Source: Methanosarcina sp. UBA402
GTDB lineage: Archaea > Halobacteriota > Methanosarcinia > Methanosarcinales > Methanosarcinaceae
Direction of reading: 5' to 3'
NCBI GenBank assembly: GCA_002509325.1
Contig: DADO01000018.1
Coordinates: 36,745-44,119, forward strand
Length of the DNA stretch: 7,375 nucleotides
Positions 1 to 6,034 of this stretch are shown here, one piece after another. Both the position numbers and the translations under genes were made by a program. Position 1 is the stretch's first letter. Every line of letters starts with the position of its first letter. The notes below the pieces were generated by a model, which was not told where the DNA came from, made no database searches, and saw only the letters and a program-made list of their open reading frames with translations.

Positions 1-478
1 TCATAATTCAACATCATCATAATTGGGCATAAAACGGACATGAAATTCTTCGAGTAACAGGCACAAAGAAATGAAAGTAATTGAGAGACTTTCATGCCAA
101 ACATATTAAATCCGTCATTTTAATTAAATATCGAATCTTTCCATGCCCGTTGGTTATTCTTTTTTCTTTATTTATCACTTTCTTTTATATGTGTTTTCTC
201 TCAGATATGATCTAAAATCCTATCAGTCAATTGATAACATATAGCACGCTTAATTTAAAAGAATTCCGAACAAAAGAGGATACGGAGAAAATGGGCCAAA
301 TAAAAATAAAAGAGAAAGAAGCTGGTGAAATAAATTGATAGTGAAATTAACTGAATTAATCTATGAAGAATCTGAAGACAACTAAACTAAAATCTGAGAT
401 TGGAATAAAAACTGAACAAAATTAAAGAAAAAAGATAAAAAGAGCAGGATTAAAAGAAATAAAGGTTGAGAAATATTC
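1..478. other. AT-rich spacer downstream of htpX, no convincing gene
   Basis: This stretch is strongly AT-rich, with T-rich runs around 150-200 and A/purine-rich runs around 290-450. I see no RNA gene and no long reading frame on either strand. Two tiny frames were considered. One is a 15-codon frame at 291-338 preceded by GGAG; the other is an open minus-strand frame of about 34 codons whose TGA stop is exactly bases 3-1. Neither has recognisable similarity or enough length to be called a gene. The part next to htpX probably holds the end of its transcript. Confidence 0.6.
417..442 (-). terminator. Probable oligo-T terminator of htpX
   Basis: Read on the minus strand, just past the htpX stop, the sequence has successive T runs (five Ts, then six, then shorter runs) and no strong hairpin. 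Archaeal RNA polymerase commonly terminates at such U-tracts without a stem-loop. The position, about 40-60 nt after the stop codon, fits. The assignment rests on composition only. Confidence 0.45.
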
Positions 479-1345
479 TCAGAACCTCATCGCTCTAAGG
501 CGCCTTACTCTCTCCTCGGTTACAGGGTGGGTGCTGAAGAGAGATTGGATTGCTCCTCCTTTTAATGGGTTGACAATAAACATGTGGGCGCTGCTTTCGT
601 TTGCCTGCACGTCTGAGTTCCTCGGCCTGTAATGAGAGTTCCCGTATTCGAGCTTTTCAAGGGCATCGGCAAGAGCCCAGGGTTTTTTGCAGATATTAGC
701 CCCTTCTGCGTCAGCTGCAAATTCTCTTGACCTTGAGATTGCAAGCTGTATCAGCATTGCAGCAAGTGGTGCAAGAACCGCCATCGCAATGAGGCCTATA
801 ATTCCACCGCCGTTTTCGTCATCATCCCTGCCACCGAAGCCGCCGAAAATTGCAGCCCACTGGGCCCATCTGGCCATCATTGTGACAACACCTGCAAGGG
901 TTGCAGCTATAGTACTTATCAGGGTGTCCCTATTCTTCACATGTGCAAGTTCGTGTGCCAGCACACCTTCCATTTCTTCATAAGAGAGTAATTCAAGAAT
1001 TCCAGTTGTAGCAGCCACAGCCGCATTTTGTGGGTTTCTCCCGGTTGCAAAGGCATTCGGCATTCCGGATTCTACGATGTACACTTTAGGTTTTGGCATT
1101 CCTGCTTTCATAACGAGTCCATCGACAATCCTGTGCAGGTTCGGAGCTTCGGCTGGGGAAACCTCCTTTGCCCTGTACATCTTGAGCACTATCTTGTCGC
1201 TGTACCAGTAGCTTCCGAAATTGAGGATTAATGCAAACAGGAATGCAATGATCATTCCGCCTGTACCGCCAAAGTAGTCTCCTATCAGAACCAGGAGACC
1301 TGTAAGGGCGGCAAGCAAAACTGTAGTTTTAAGCATGTTCTTCAT
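479..1345 (-). CDS. htpX: HtpX-type membrane zinc metalloprotease
   Basis: Complete 288-residue protein of the M48 family, a membrane-bound protease that degrades misfolded or damaged membrane proteins from the cytoplasmic side. The zinc-binding HELAH motif is at residues 131-135. The downstream glutamate ligand is in the EFAAD motif at 208-212, and the conserved FSTHP motif is at 270-274, so all catalytic elements are present. Two hydrophobic segments lie near the N terminus (about 7-22 and 30-46) and two more follow the active site (about 142-166 and 181-203), as in other HtpX proteins. Length matches the usual ~280-295. The ATG at 1345 has an in-frame TAA two codons upstream, so the start cannot extend. 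GTGAT, complementary to the 16S 3' end, lies 5 nt upstream; a GGGAGG further up is about 17 nt away. The gene appears monocistronic and divergent from the transporter operon, with no evident functional link to it. Confidence 0.95.
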   Translation of the reverse strand: MKNMLKTTVLLAALTGLLVLIGDYFGGTGGMIIAFLFALILNFGSYWYSDKIVLKMYRAKEVSPAEAPNLHRIVDGLVMKAGMPKPKVYIVESGMPNAFATGRNPQNAAVAATTGILELLSYEEMEGVLAHELAHVKNRDTLISTIAATLAGVVTMMARWAQWAAIFGGFGGRDDDENGGGIIGLIAMAVLAPLAAMLIQLAISRSREFAADAEGANICKKPWALADALEKLEYGNSHYRPRNSDVQANESSAHMFIVNPLKGGAIQSLFSTHPVTEERVRRLRAMRF

Positions 1346-1362
1346 GACTTATCACGCGACGT

Positions 1363-1383
1363 CCTCCCAGGCTAATGTCTGGG
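1363..1383 (-). promoter_or_regulatory. Small hairpin over a distant Shine-Dalgarno in the htpX leader
   Basis: On the minus strand, CCCAG (1383-1379) can pair with CTGGG (1370-1366). The last three Gs of the 3' arm are the first bases of GGGAGG (1368-1363). The best SD-like sequence of htpX is therefore partly enclosed in a stem and sits about 17 nt from the ATG, while a weaker GTGAT lies 5 nt from it. The pairing is visible directly; a regulatory role is speculative. Confidence 0.3.
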
Positions 1384-1399
1384 TTTTCGGTCTTTGACT

Positions 1400-1410
1400 T
1401 CTATATTCCA
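1400..1410 (-). promoter_or_regulatory. Candidate TATA box of htpX
   Basis: Read on the minus strand, this is GGAATATAG preceded by a purine-rich/T stretch. It is the best TATA-like sequence close to htpX. A start site about 25 nt downstream would fall near 1378 and give a leader of about 33 nt. Confidence 0.45.
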
Positions 1411-1428
1411 AACTTATTTCTATAAGTT
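1411..1428. promoter_or_regulatory. Perfect 7-bp inverted repeat just upstream of the htpX TATA box
   Basis: AACTTAT (1411-1417) and ATAAGTT (1422-1428) are exact reverse complements separated by TTCT. On the htpX strand the repeat touches the upstream edge of the TATA box, where the TFB recognition element or an activator/repressor site would sit. A regulator-binding role is inferred from symmetry and position. Confidence 0.4.
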
Positions 1429-1657
1429 AGGGGTAGAAGTAGTTTTAGTTATTCTGATTACAGATATATATTTTTCTTCTGCAAACGCAGGTTAGCACAA
1501 ATATGCTAATCTGTTTTTTCACTTATATTTAGCTAGTTTTAAATCCTATTATATGGAAAACCCTTTTCTCAAAAAGGGGAATTCCCTATGTTAAAGATAT
1601 GTAGTATTCTTCCCTCTGAAAACTCCCTGATGCTCCAAACTTAGAACATCTATCAAT

Positions 1658-1722
1658 ATTTCTTCTTACATATATTTAAATTTAGTGGGAATTTCTTCTT
1701 ACATACGTAAATCTAGTTGAGA
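1658..1722. repeat. Imperfect tandem duplication, period 33 bp
   Basis: The 15-mer ATTTCTTCTTACATA occurs exactly at 1658-1672 and 1691-1705. What follows is also similar (TAAAT/TTAAAT, then TAGT, then a GGGA/GAGA ending), so the two units are diverged copies of a roughly 33-bp sequence in direct tandem. It probably arose by slippage. No function is apparent. Confidence 0.7.
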
Positions 1723-1898
1723 TTTGTATCATTTAGTTAGATTTCAAACTAATATTGGGCTCAAAGTATATCTATTTATTGAAAGATATTTCCTGAATGA
1801 CTTATATAATTTAATAAATTTAGGGGTTGAGGTTAAGATTTCTCAGGAAGGGTTTGGGGTTAAGACACACTCTAAGATCGCCTGCGCGGTTAATCTCT

Positions 1899-2064
1899 AG
1901 AAATCTATTCATTTGGATTCGGTTAAGATACGAATTGTTCCAAACATATTACTTTCATCGTAATTTTCGTCAACTACAAAATTGGATATCAATATGCGAT
2001 TAGAATATGAGTAGTCAATTTTGGGTTAACAAAATCCTTAACCGAATACAAATAGAAATCTATT
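1899..2064. mobile_element. Putative 143-bp MITE with terminal inverted repeats and 11-bp direct repeats
   Basis: The 17-bp sequence at 1911-1927 and that at 2037-2053 are reverse complements with one mismatch; both contain the core TTCGGTTAAG/CTTAACCGAA. Weaker similarity continues inward to about 34 bp, ending in CCAAA on both sides. Directly outside the inverted repeats, AGAAATCTATT occurs at 1899-1909 and again at 2054-2064 in direct orientation, with one extra C between the left copy and the left inverted repeat. Inverted termini flanked by a short direct repeat are the signature of a transposed element and its target-site duplication. The 109-bp interior encodes nothing, so it would be a non-autonomous miniature element. 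An 11-bp duplication fits IS4-group transposases, but the parent element cannot be named. Confidence 0.55.
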
Positions 2065-2394
2065 AGAATCTCAATGTTAAGATCTGGAGAATTATAGTCA
2101 ACACATAAATTAATTACACTTTTAAACGGTATAATCAGAAAATACAACAAGGCAAGGAAAATTCAATCAAAACCCTATAACCATGGAAAGATATGGAAAT
2201 AAATGTGTTCACACTTTCTTTCTTCCGTGTTTTCTTTGCTTTCAGTAGTTTATATTTTTCACTTGAATTTTCCAGGGATATTAATTAAGATTATAGTTTT
2301 TGTTTGTGTAAATACTTCCTGTCTTGATTATAATACAGCCAATTTCCTGAAAAACCATCAATATGCCTTAAAAGCGCAGGAACTCTTTAAAAAC

Positions 2395-2465
2395 ATGTTC
2401 GGGAGCGTTTTCCTTTCTCTTACGGAATGGAATATATTTTTATATCATTATGTTTATCCGAACAT
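2395..2465. promoter_or_regulatory. Widely spaced inverted ATGTTCGG pair flanking the operon TATA box
   Basis: ATGTTCGG at 2395-2402 and its exact reverse complement CCGAACAT at 2458-2465 lie on either side of the TATA box at 2431-2445. The left copy is part of the 8-bp palindrome AACATGTT (2392-2399); the right copy is part of the 20-bp palindrome at 2448-2467. The arrangement would suit a dimeric regulator binding two sites around the core promoter, but this is inference from sequence symmetry. Confidence 0.35.
2431..2445 (+). promoter_or_regulatory. TATA box of the transporter operon
   Basis: An uninterrupted A/T block with two TATAT cores, preceded by the purine-rich GGAATGG that could serve as the TFB recognition element. 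Its distance to the start codon at 2502 would place transcription start near 2462-2468 and give a leader of about 35-40 nt. A second TATA-like stretch near 2248-2257 could give a longer leader. Confidence 0.55.
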
Positions 2466-2467
2466 AA
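2448..2467. promoter_or_regulatory. Perfect palindromic operator candidate upstream of the substrate-binding protein gene
   Basis: TTATGTT (2448-2454) and AACATAA (2461-2467) are exact reverse complements around a 6-base spacer. The palindrome begins 3 bp after the TATA box and covers the expected transcription start, where a bound repressor would block RNA polymerase. Metal- or cofactor-uptake operons in archaea are commonly repressed by metalloregulators such as the DtxR/MntR or NikR families. I cannot assign this site to a family from its sequence. Confidence 0.5.
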
Positions 2468-2501
2468 CGACTAAACTATTGAAAGTCTGTTAGGTATTTC
2501 T

Positions 2502-3620
2502 ATGCGTGGAAAAATAGGTACGATATTGATACTCTCTATGCTGGTTCTGGCTGTTGCATCCTGTGGATGTGCAGAAAATACGGATCAGCAGGCGGTTCAG
2601 AATTCAAGCGCTGAACTTCAGAACTCAGGTACTGTGCAGATCACCGATATGCTGGGCAGGCAGCTAACTGTGCCCGAGGAACTATCTTCGGTAGTAGCCA
2701 CTTCTCCCCCGTCAACTATCCTCGTTTATATGCTTGCGCCGGACAAACTTGCAGGCTGGAATTTCAAAAACAATTTCACCCAGCCTTTCATGGATGAAAA
2801 TTACTTAAGTCTGCCTGTAATAGGGGGCTGGTTCGGGGGACAGACCGGGAACTATGAAACTATAATCGACATGCATCCTGACATTGTGGTTGAAGGTTAT
2901 ACCACGGATGGAGAAATCCACGAAGCCATAGAACGCCGGCAGGGAAGTTTCGGCAGCATTCCGGTGGTTGCTGTTGATGATTCCATTATCTTTGTGATAC
3001 AATCTGACCCTACTATCGAATACATGGGTAAGCTGCTTGACTGTGAAACCCAGGCTGAAAAACTGATTGAGTTCCGCAGTTCAATTCTCAATGAGATCAA
3101 CAGCACTGTAAAAGATATCCCTGAAGATGAAAAAGTGCGTGTTTACTATGCCGAAGGCCCAAAAGGGCTGATGACCGACCCCTCAGGCTCTCAGCACTCT
3201 CAGGTTATTGATATCTGCGGTGGCATCAATGTTGCAGATTGCCAGCTTACGCCAGGGAAAGGCATGACGCAGGTTTCAATAGAGCAGGTCATGACCTGGA
3301 ATCCCGAGGTAATCATTACGTCAAATCCGCAGTTCTATTTAACGGTGTATTCTGACCCTCTCTGGGCAAGCGTGGATGCTGTGCAGAACAAACGAGTATA
3401 CCTTGCTCCTCAAAATCCTTTCTGCTGGATTGACAGGCCCCAGGGTCCTCACCTCATCATCGGGACTGCATGGACTGCAAAAATACTGTATCCGGACCTT
3501 TTCACAGATATGGATCTTCCCCAGTTGACCCGCGAGTTCTACTCGGAATTCTTCCACTATGATCTCACAGATAAAGAACTGGGTATGCTACTTAACCCTT
3601 CAGCAGAGGCTAAGACGTGA
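2502..3620 (+). CDS. ABC transporter substrate-binding lipoprotein, FecB/BtuF (Peripla_BP_2) type
   Basis: Cell-surface receptor of 372 residues for the importer encoded downstream. A positively charged start and hydrophobic segment (7-19) lead to a lipobox VASC, with Cys21 as the likely lipid-anchored first residue, followed by a polar Gln/Asn/Ser-rich linker to about residue 43. The binding-protein fold follows. The N lobe spans about 45-180 and includes the family hallmark IIDMHPDIVV (121-130). A connecting helix (about 181-205) leads to the C lobe (about 210-352), with NPEVIITS (267-274), DAVQNKRVY (292-300) and a WIDRP motif at 309-313. The family carries siderophore-iron, corrinoids, haem, nickel complexes or molybdate; the substrate cannot be decided here. 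The WIDRP-type segment also recalls nickel- or iron-complex receptors such as CeuE, but that is only a hint. The ATG at 2502 has a modest AGGT 6 nt upstream and gives a proper signal peptide. First gene of the operon; its stop overlaps the next start (GTGA). Confidence 0.92.
   Translation: MRGKIGTILILSMLVLAVASCGCAENTDQQAVQNSSAELQNSGTVQITDMLGRQLTVPEELSSVVATSPPSTILVYMLAPDKLAGWNFKNNFTQPFMDENYLSLPVIGGWFGGQTGNYETIIDMHPDIVVEGYTTDGEIHEAIERRQGSFGSIPVVAVDDSIIFVIQSDPTIEYMGKLLDCETQAEKLIEFRSSILNEINSTVKDIPEDEKVRVYYAEGPKGLMTDPSGSQHSQVIDICGGINVADCQLTPGKGMTQVSIEQVMTWNPEVIITSNPQFYLTVYSDPLWASVDAVQNKRVYLAPQNPFCWIDRPQGPHLIIGTAWTAKILYPDLFTDMDLPQLTREFYSEFFHYDLTDKELGMLLNPSAEAKT
3605..3609 (+). promoter_or_regulatory. 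Ribosome binding site fixing the GTG start of the methyltransferase
   Basis: AGAGG lies 7 nt before the GTG at 3617, within the end of the preceding gene. It supports a GTG start in a 4-nt GTGA overlap and indicates translational coupling. Confidence 0.65.
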
Positions 3621-4252
3621 GCGAGAAGGGCAAATCTCCAGGATTTCCCTACATTGCCGAGCACATTTTTGCTCCTATCTACCCTGTGATAGCGGCTCAT
3701 ATAGTCGAAGATAGCGGGATAAAACAGGGCATATGCCTGGACCTGGGATGCGGTATAGCGTCCCTGGGAATTGCTGTTGCAGATATCACGGAGATGCAGG
3801 TCTATGGCGTTGATTTTTCAATGGATATGTGCAGGCGTTCAAAAGACAAAGCTTACCGCCACTGCCTTTCAGGTAAAGTTGTTCCCGTGCAGGCTGATGT
3901 ACACCTGCTCCCCTTCAGGGATAACTGCGCAGCCCTCATAGTAAGCCGCGGTTCAGTATTTTTCTGGAATGACCTGTCTGTAGCTTTCACGGAAATCTCC
4001 CGCGTCCTTGCTCCGGGCGGTCAGGCCTGGATAGGAGGCGGTTTTGGCACAAAAGAGTTGAGAGCACAGATCTCTGGAAAAATGGCCGAAATAGACCCGG
4101 AATGGCATGACAGTTCAAAAGAACGGCTCAGTCCGGAAAACCTTCAAGCTATACAGGAAGCTGGAAGGCAGACAGCCATTCCCTGCCGTGTAGTCCAGGA
4201 CGATTCGGGTTTCTGGTTGGTATTAAGCAAGGAAGTGAGCAAGGGAGGTTAA
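3617..4252 (+). CDS. Class I SAM-dependent methyltransferase
   Basis: A 211-residue protein with the Rossmann-like methyltransferase core (Methyltransf_11/25 type). Motif I is LDLGCGIA at 41-48. The acidic end of the second strand is D66 in YGVDFS. The adenine-contacting VQADVHLLPF is at 91-100, and RVLAPGGQAWIGGG is at 129-142. The N-terminal ~30 residues look like a substrate cap helix. There is no signal peptide or membrane segment, so it acts in the cytosol using SAM. The small size and family suggest a small-molecule acceptor rather than DNA or protein, but the acceptor is unknown. It starts with GTG overlapping the stop of the binding-protein gene by 4 nt and ends 3 nt before the radical SAM gene, so expression is tightly linked to uptake. 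A role in modifying the imported ligand, or in making or breaking its chelator, is inferred from context only. Confidence 0.85.
   Translation: MSEKGKSPGFPYIAEHIFAPIYPVIAAHIVEDSGIKQGICLDLGCGIASLGIAVADITEMQVYGVDFSMDMCRRSKDKAYRHCLSGKVVPVQADVHLLPFRDNCAALIVSRGSVFFWNDLSVAFTEISRVLAPGGQAWIGGGFGTKELRAQISGKMAEIDPEWHDSSKERLSPENLQAIQEAGRQTAIPCRVVQDDSGFWLVLSKEVSKGG
4243..4248 (+). promoter_or_regulatory. Strong Shine-Dalgarno of the radical SAM gene
   Basis: GGGAGG, the best SD in the operon, lies 7 nt before the ATG at 4256 and within the last codons of the methyltransferase gene. It fixes the start that keeps the N-terminal cysteine cluster (Cys3, Cys6, Cys10). Confidence 0.8.
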
Positions 4253-4255
4253 AAA

Positions 4256-6034
4256 ATGCAGTGCAATGTGTGCGAATTCAGGTGTGAAATCAATGAATAC
4301 AGCAGGGGCAGGTGCGGCACTTACGCCTGTGCTGGCGATACCATAGTCCAGGGTCCTAATGTGGGATACATGGGTGCATATCCTGTTTCCATAGAATCAA
4401 TTCCTTTGCTTCATTATTATCCCTCAGGTAAGTTCCTTCAGGTCTTCAGTACTGGCTGCAATTTCCAATGTTCCGGGTGTGTGGCTCGCTTGCTGGCATC
4501 AGGAAAACATCTTTCCCACACCCCCCTCATTCCCTCTCAGGTAGTGGAAAGAGCCCTGCAGCAACAGTGTCTGGGTGTAGTTTCTACACTGAATGAGCCT
4601 GCTGCAAATTACTATCTTTTCAGGGACCTTGCAGAGAAGGCAAAAGAAAAAGGTTTGCTCGTAGGCTGTTCCACCAACTGCTATTTCACAGGCGAGACTT
4701 TAGAAGAGTTTGGACAATTTGTGGATTTCGTAAATATCGGAATTAAAGGTTATTCTGATAAGAGTTACATAAACTGCGGAGTTCCATCCTCAGCTCCTGT
4801 TTTCCGCAACATTTCCCGACTTTTCGATATGGGTGTGCATGTTGAAACTTCAGTTGTTTACTCAAGGAGCAATGAGGACGATGCGATAAAAGTTGCAGAA
4901 ACACTGTCTGATATTTCCTCCACCATTCCGGTTCAGGTCATGAGATTTATTCCTTTTGGGGAGGCTCCAATTGAGCTTGAACCCTCAATAGGAGAGGCTG
5001 AGAGCCTGTGCGCTGCTTTGCGTAAGCACGTAGATTATGTTTATCTCTTCAATTCTCCTGGTACGGAATTCTTGAATACTTACTGTCCTGAATGTGGCAG
5101 CCTCCTGATTGATCGGGAATTTCACGGCCCCATGGGATCCAGGCCTCTAAAACCCTGGATAAATTACACCTGTGCTTGCGGGAGCAGTGTCCCGGTTAAG
5201 GGGACAACTGCAACTGAAAGTTTCAGTGAGGCAGGTTTCATTGGCGGTTACAGGATAAGCCGGGCTTTCGCTATGGTCCATGCAGTACTTACATGTCTGG
5301 GAATACTGGACGATTCCAGGTTAATAGAGACCTGGGAAAAAATCTCCGATACCGGGACCCTTATGGAAATACACCATATGGTCCAGCAGCCATACTCTTA
5401 TCTTGAGTTTATCAGGCTTGTTGCTGAAAAGGCAAATGTGCCGGAAAAAGGAGAAGAATTTATTTCCTTTATCCGTCCACGCCTGGAGCTTGTCCAGTCC
5501 CTTGCAGCAGAAAACAGCGGTCATAAGAAGGTGTATTACTGCATGGGCTCTCCTCTCTTTGCCCTGAACGCCGGGAGGATGGAAAATAACCTTGTGACAT
5601 TTTCCGGGGGCATGAGCATCAATAAACAGCTTCAAAAAGAAGGCAAACCGGGTGTAAATGTTTCTCCTTCATTCATCAATGAGCATAATCCGGACACTAT
5701 TTTCATCTCCGGTTTCCTTTCCCGCCCCCTTGATGAATTCTACGGCCTGTGCCGGCAATACGGCATAGAGGCAGATGCTGTAAAACAGCAGCGGGCTTAT
5801 GTGATTCCCCCATCCTGGGATTTTGGAAACCCCCGTTGGATACTGGGACTCATGTACATAGCAGACAGGCTACACCCAGGAAACTCAGGAATTGACCTGA
5901 AAAAGGAAGCAGAAGAGTTTTACCAGCGGTTTTACGGCATACCATTTGAGGAAGCCACGCCTAACAGGTCTTTTCACAGGCCTTCCTCCGGGGGGATCTG
6001 GCCCAGGCATGTGACGAGGTTCACTCATGCTTGA
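4256..6034 (+). CDS. Radical SAM enzyme (AmrS/PflA-like) fused to a substrate-binding-protein-like domain
   Basis: A 592-residue protein with two parts. Residues 1-310 follow the AmrS/PflX-like radical SAM plan: a cysteine cluster (C3, C6, C10, C20, C25), a conserved PLLHYYPSGK segment (50-59), the radical SAM CX3CX2C motif at C68-C72-C75 that holds the 4Fe-4S cluster and SAM, TLNEP (111-115), the barrel core to about 270, and a CPEC...CAC zinc-ribbon-like pair (C277, C280, C306, C308). Residues about 325-565 resemble FecB/BtuF-type binding proteins. They have a shortened N-lobe-like part, a linking helix (about 395-418), then a C lobe with VYY (426-428), GG (451-452), HNPDTIFIS (477-485), DAVKQQRAY (507-515), a PSWD segment (519-522) and EFYQRF (554-559). 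These match, in order, the lipoprotein two genes upstream. There is no signal peptide, so it is cytosolic. The reaction is unknown; the fused domain may bind the imported ligand or a cofactor. It overlaps the permease gene by 8 nt. Confidence 0.85.
   Translation: MQCNVCEFRCEINEYSRGRCGTYACAGDTIVQGPNVGYMGAYPVSIESIPLLHYYPSGKFLQVFSTGCNFQCSGCVARLLASGKHLSHTPLIPSQVVERALQQQCLGVVSTLNEPAANYYLFRDLAEKAKEKGLLVGCSTNCYFTGETLEEFGQFVDFVNIGIKGYSDKSYINCGVPSSAPVFRNISRLFDMGVHVETSVVYSRSNEDDAIKVAETLSDISSTIPVQVMRFIPFGEAPIELEPSIGEAESLCAALRKHVDYVYLFNSPGTEFLNTYCPECGSLLIDREFHGPMGSRPLKPWINYTCACGSSVPVKGTTATESFSEAGFIGGYRISRAFAMVHAVLTCLGILDDSRLIETWEKISDTGTLMEIHHMVQQPYSYLEFIRLVAEKANVPEKGEEFISFIRPRLELVQSLAAENSGHKKVYYCMGSPLFALNAGRMENNLVTFSGGMSINKQLQKEGKPGVNVSPSFINEHNPDTIFISGFLSRPLDEFYGLCRQYGIEADAVKQQRAYVIPPSWDFGNPRWILGLMYIADRLHPGNSGIDLKKEAEEFYQRFYGIPFEEATPNRSFHRPSSGGIWPRHVTRFTHA
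6016..6019 (+). promoter_or_regulatory. Ribosome binding site of the permease gene
   Basis: GAGG lies 7 nt before the ATG at 6027 and inside the end of the radical SAM gene. It supports the chosen start and the 8-nt coding overlap. Confidence 0.65.

Larger units (their letters stand above)
1429..2430. other. Long AT-rich spacer, no convincing gene
   Basis: About 1 kb with no supported coding sequence. The only sizeable frame is a 96-codon plus-strand one at 2203-2493. It is rich in Phe, Leu, Val and Ile from T-rich DNA, lacks a convincing SD and overlaps the operon promoter, so I do not call it. Within the spacer are a hairpin-forming CCCTTTT/AAAAGGG pair (1561-1567 and 1572-1578) followed by the palindrome GGGAATTCCC (1577-1586), a 33-bp tandem duplication (1658-1722), two GGTTAAGA copies (1831-1838, 1859-1866) and a probable miniature transposable element (1911-2053). 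GC rises slightly over about 2370-2430, near the operon promoter. The region looks like a site that accumulated small insertions and duplications. Confidence 0.55.

Noticed and set aside
1..105. Open minus-strand frame whose TGA stop is bases 3-1
   Set aside because: The last residues read like a protein end, but it is only about 34 codons long with no recognisable family; it could be a decayed gene remnant or chance.
291..338. 15-codon frame with a GGAG 3-4 nt before its ATG
   Set aside because: Lys/Glu-rich peptide from A-rich DNA, too short to separate from chance, and no supporting context.
562..1231. Other frames inside the htpX gene (562-744 minus, 687-983 plus, 1028-1231 plus)
   Set aside because: They lie inside the clear HtpX frame, lack SD sites and look like no known protein.
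2203..2493. 96-codon plus-strand reading frame upstream of the substrate-binding protein gene
   Set aside because: It is hydrophobic mainly because the DNA is T-rich, has no convincing SD, overlaps the TATA box and palindrome of the operon, and shows no recognisable family.
2285..2501. Possible cobalamin or metal riboswitch in the leader of the operon
   Set aside because: I could not find the conserved boxes or a convincing set of stems; the palindromic DNA site explains regulation more simply.
1..2501. CRISPR array or tRNA/rRNA genes in the spacers
   Set aside because: No regularly spaced direct repeats and no tRNA-like or rRNA-like stretches are visible.
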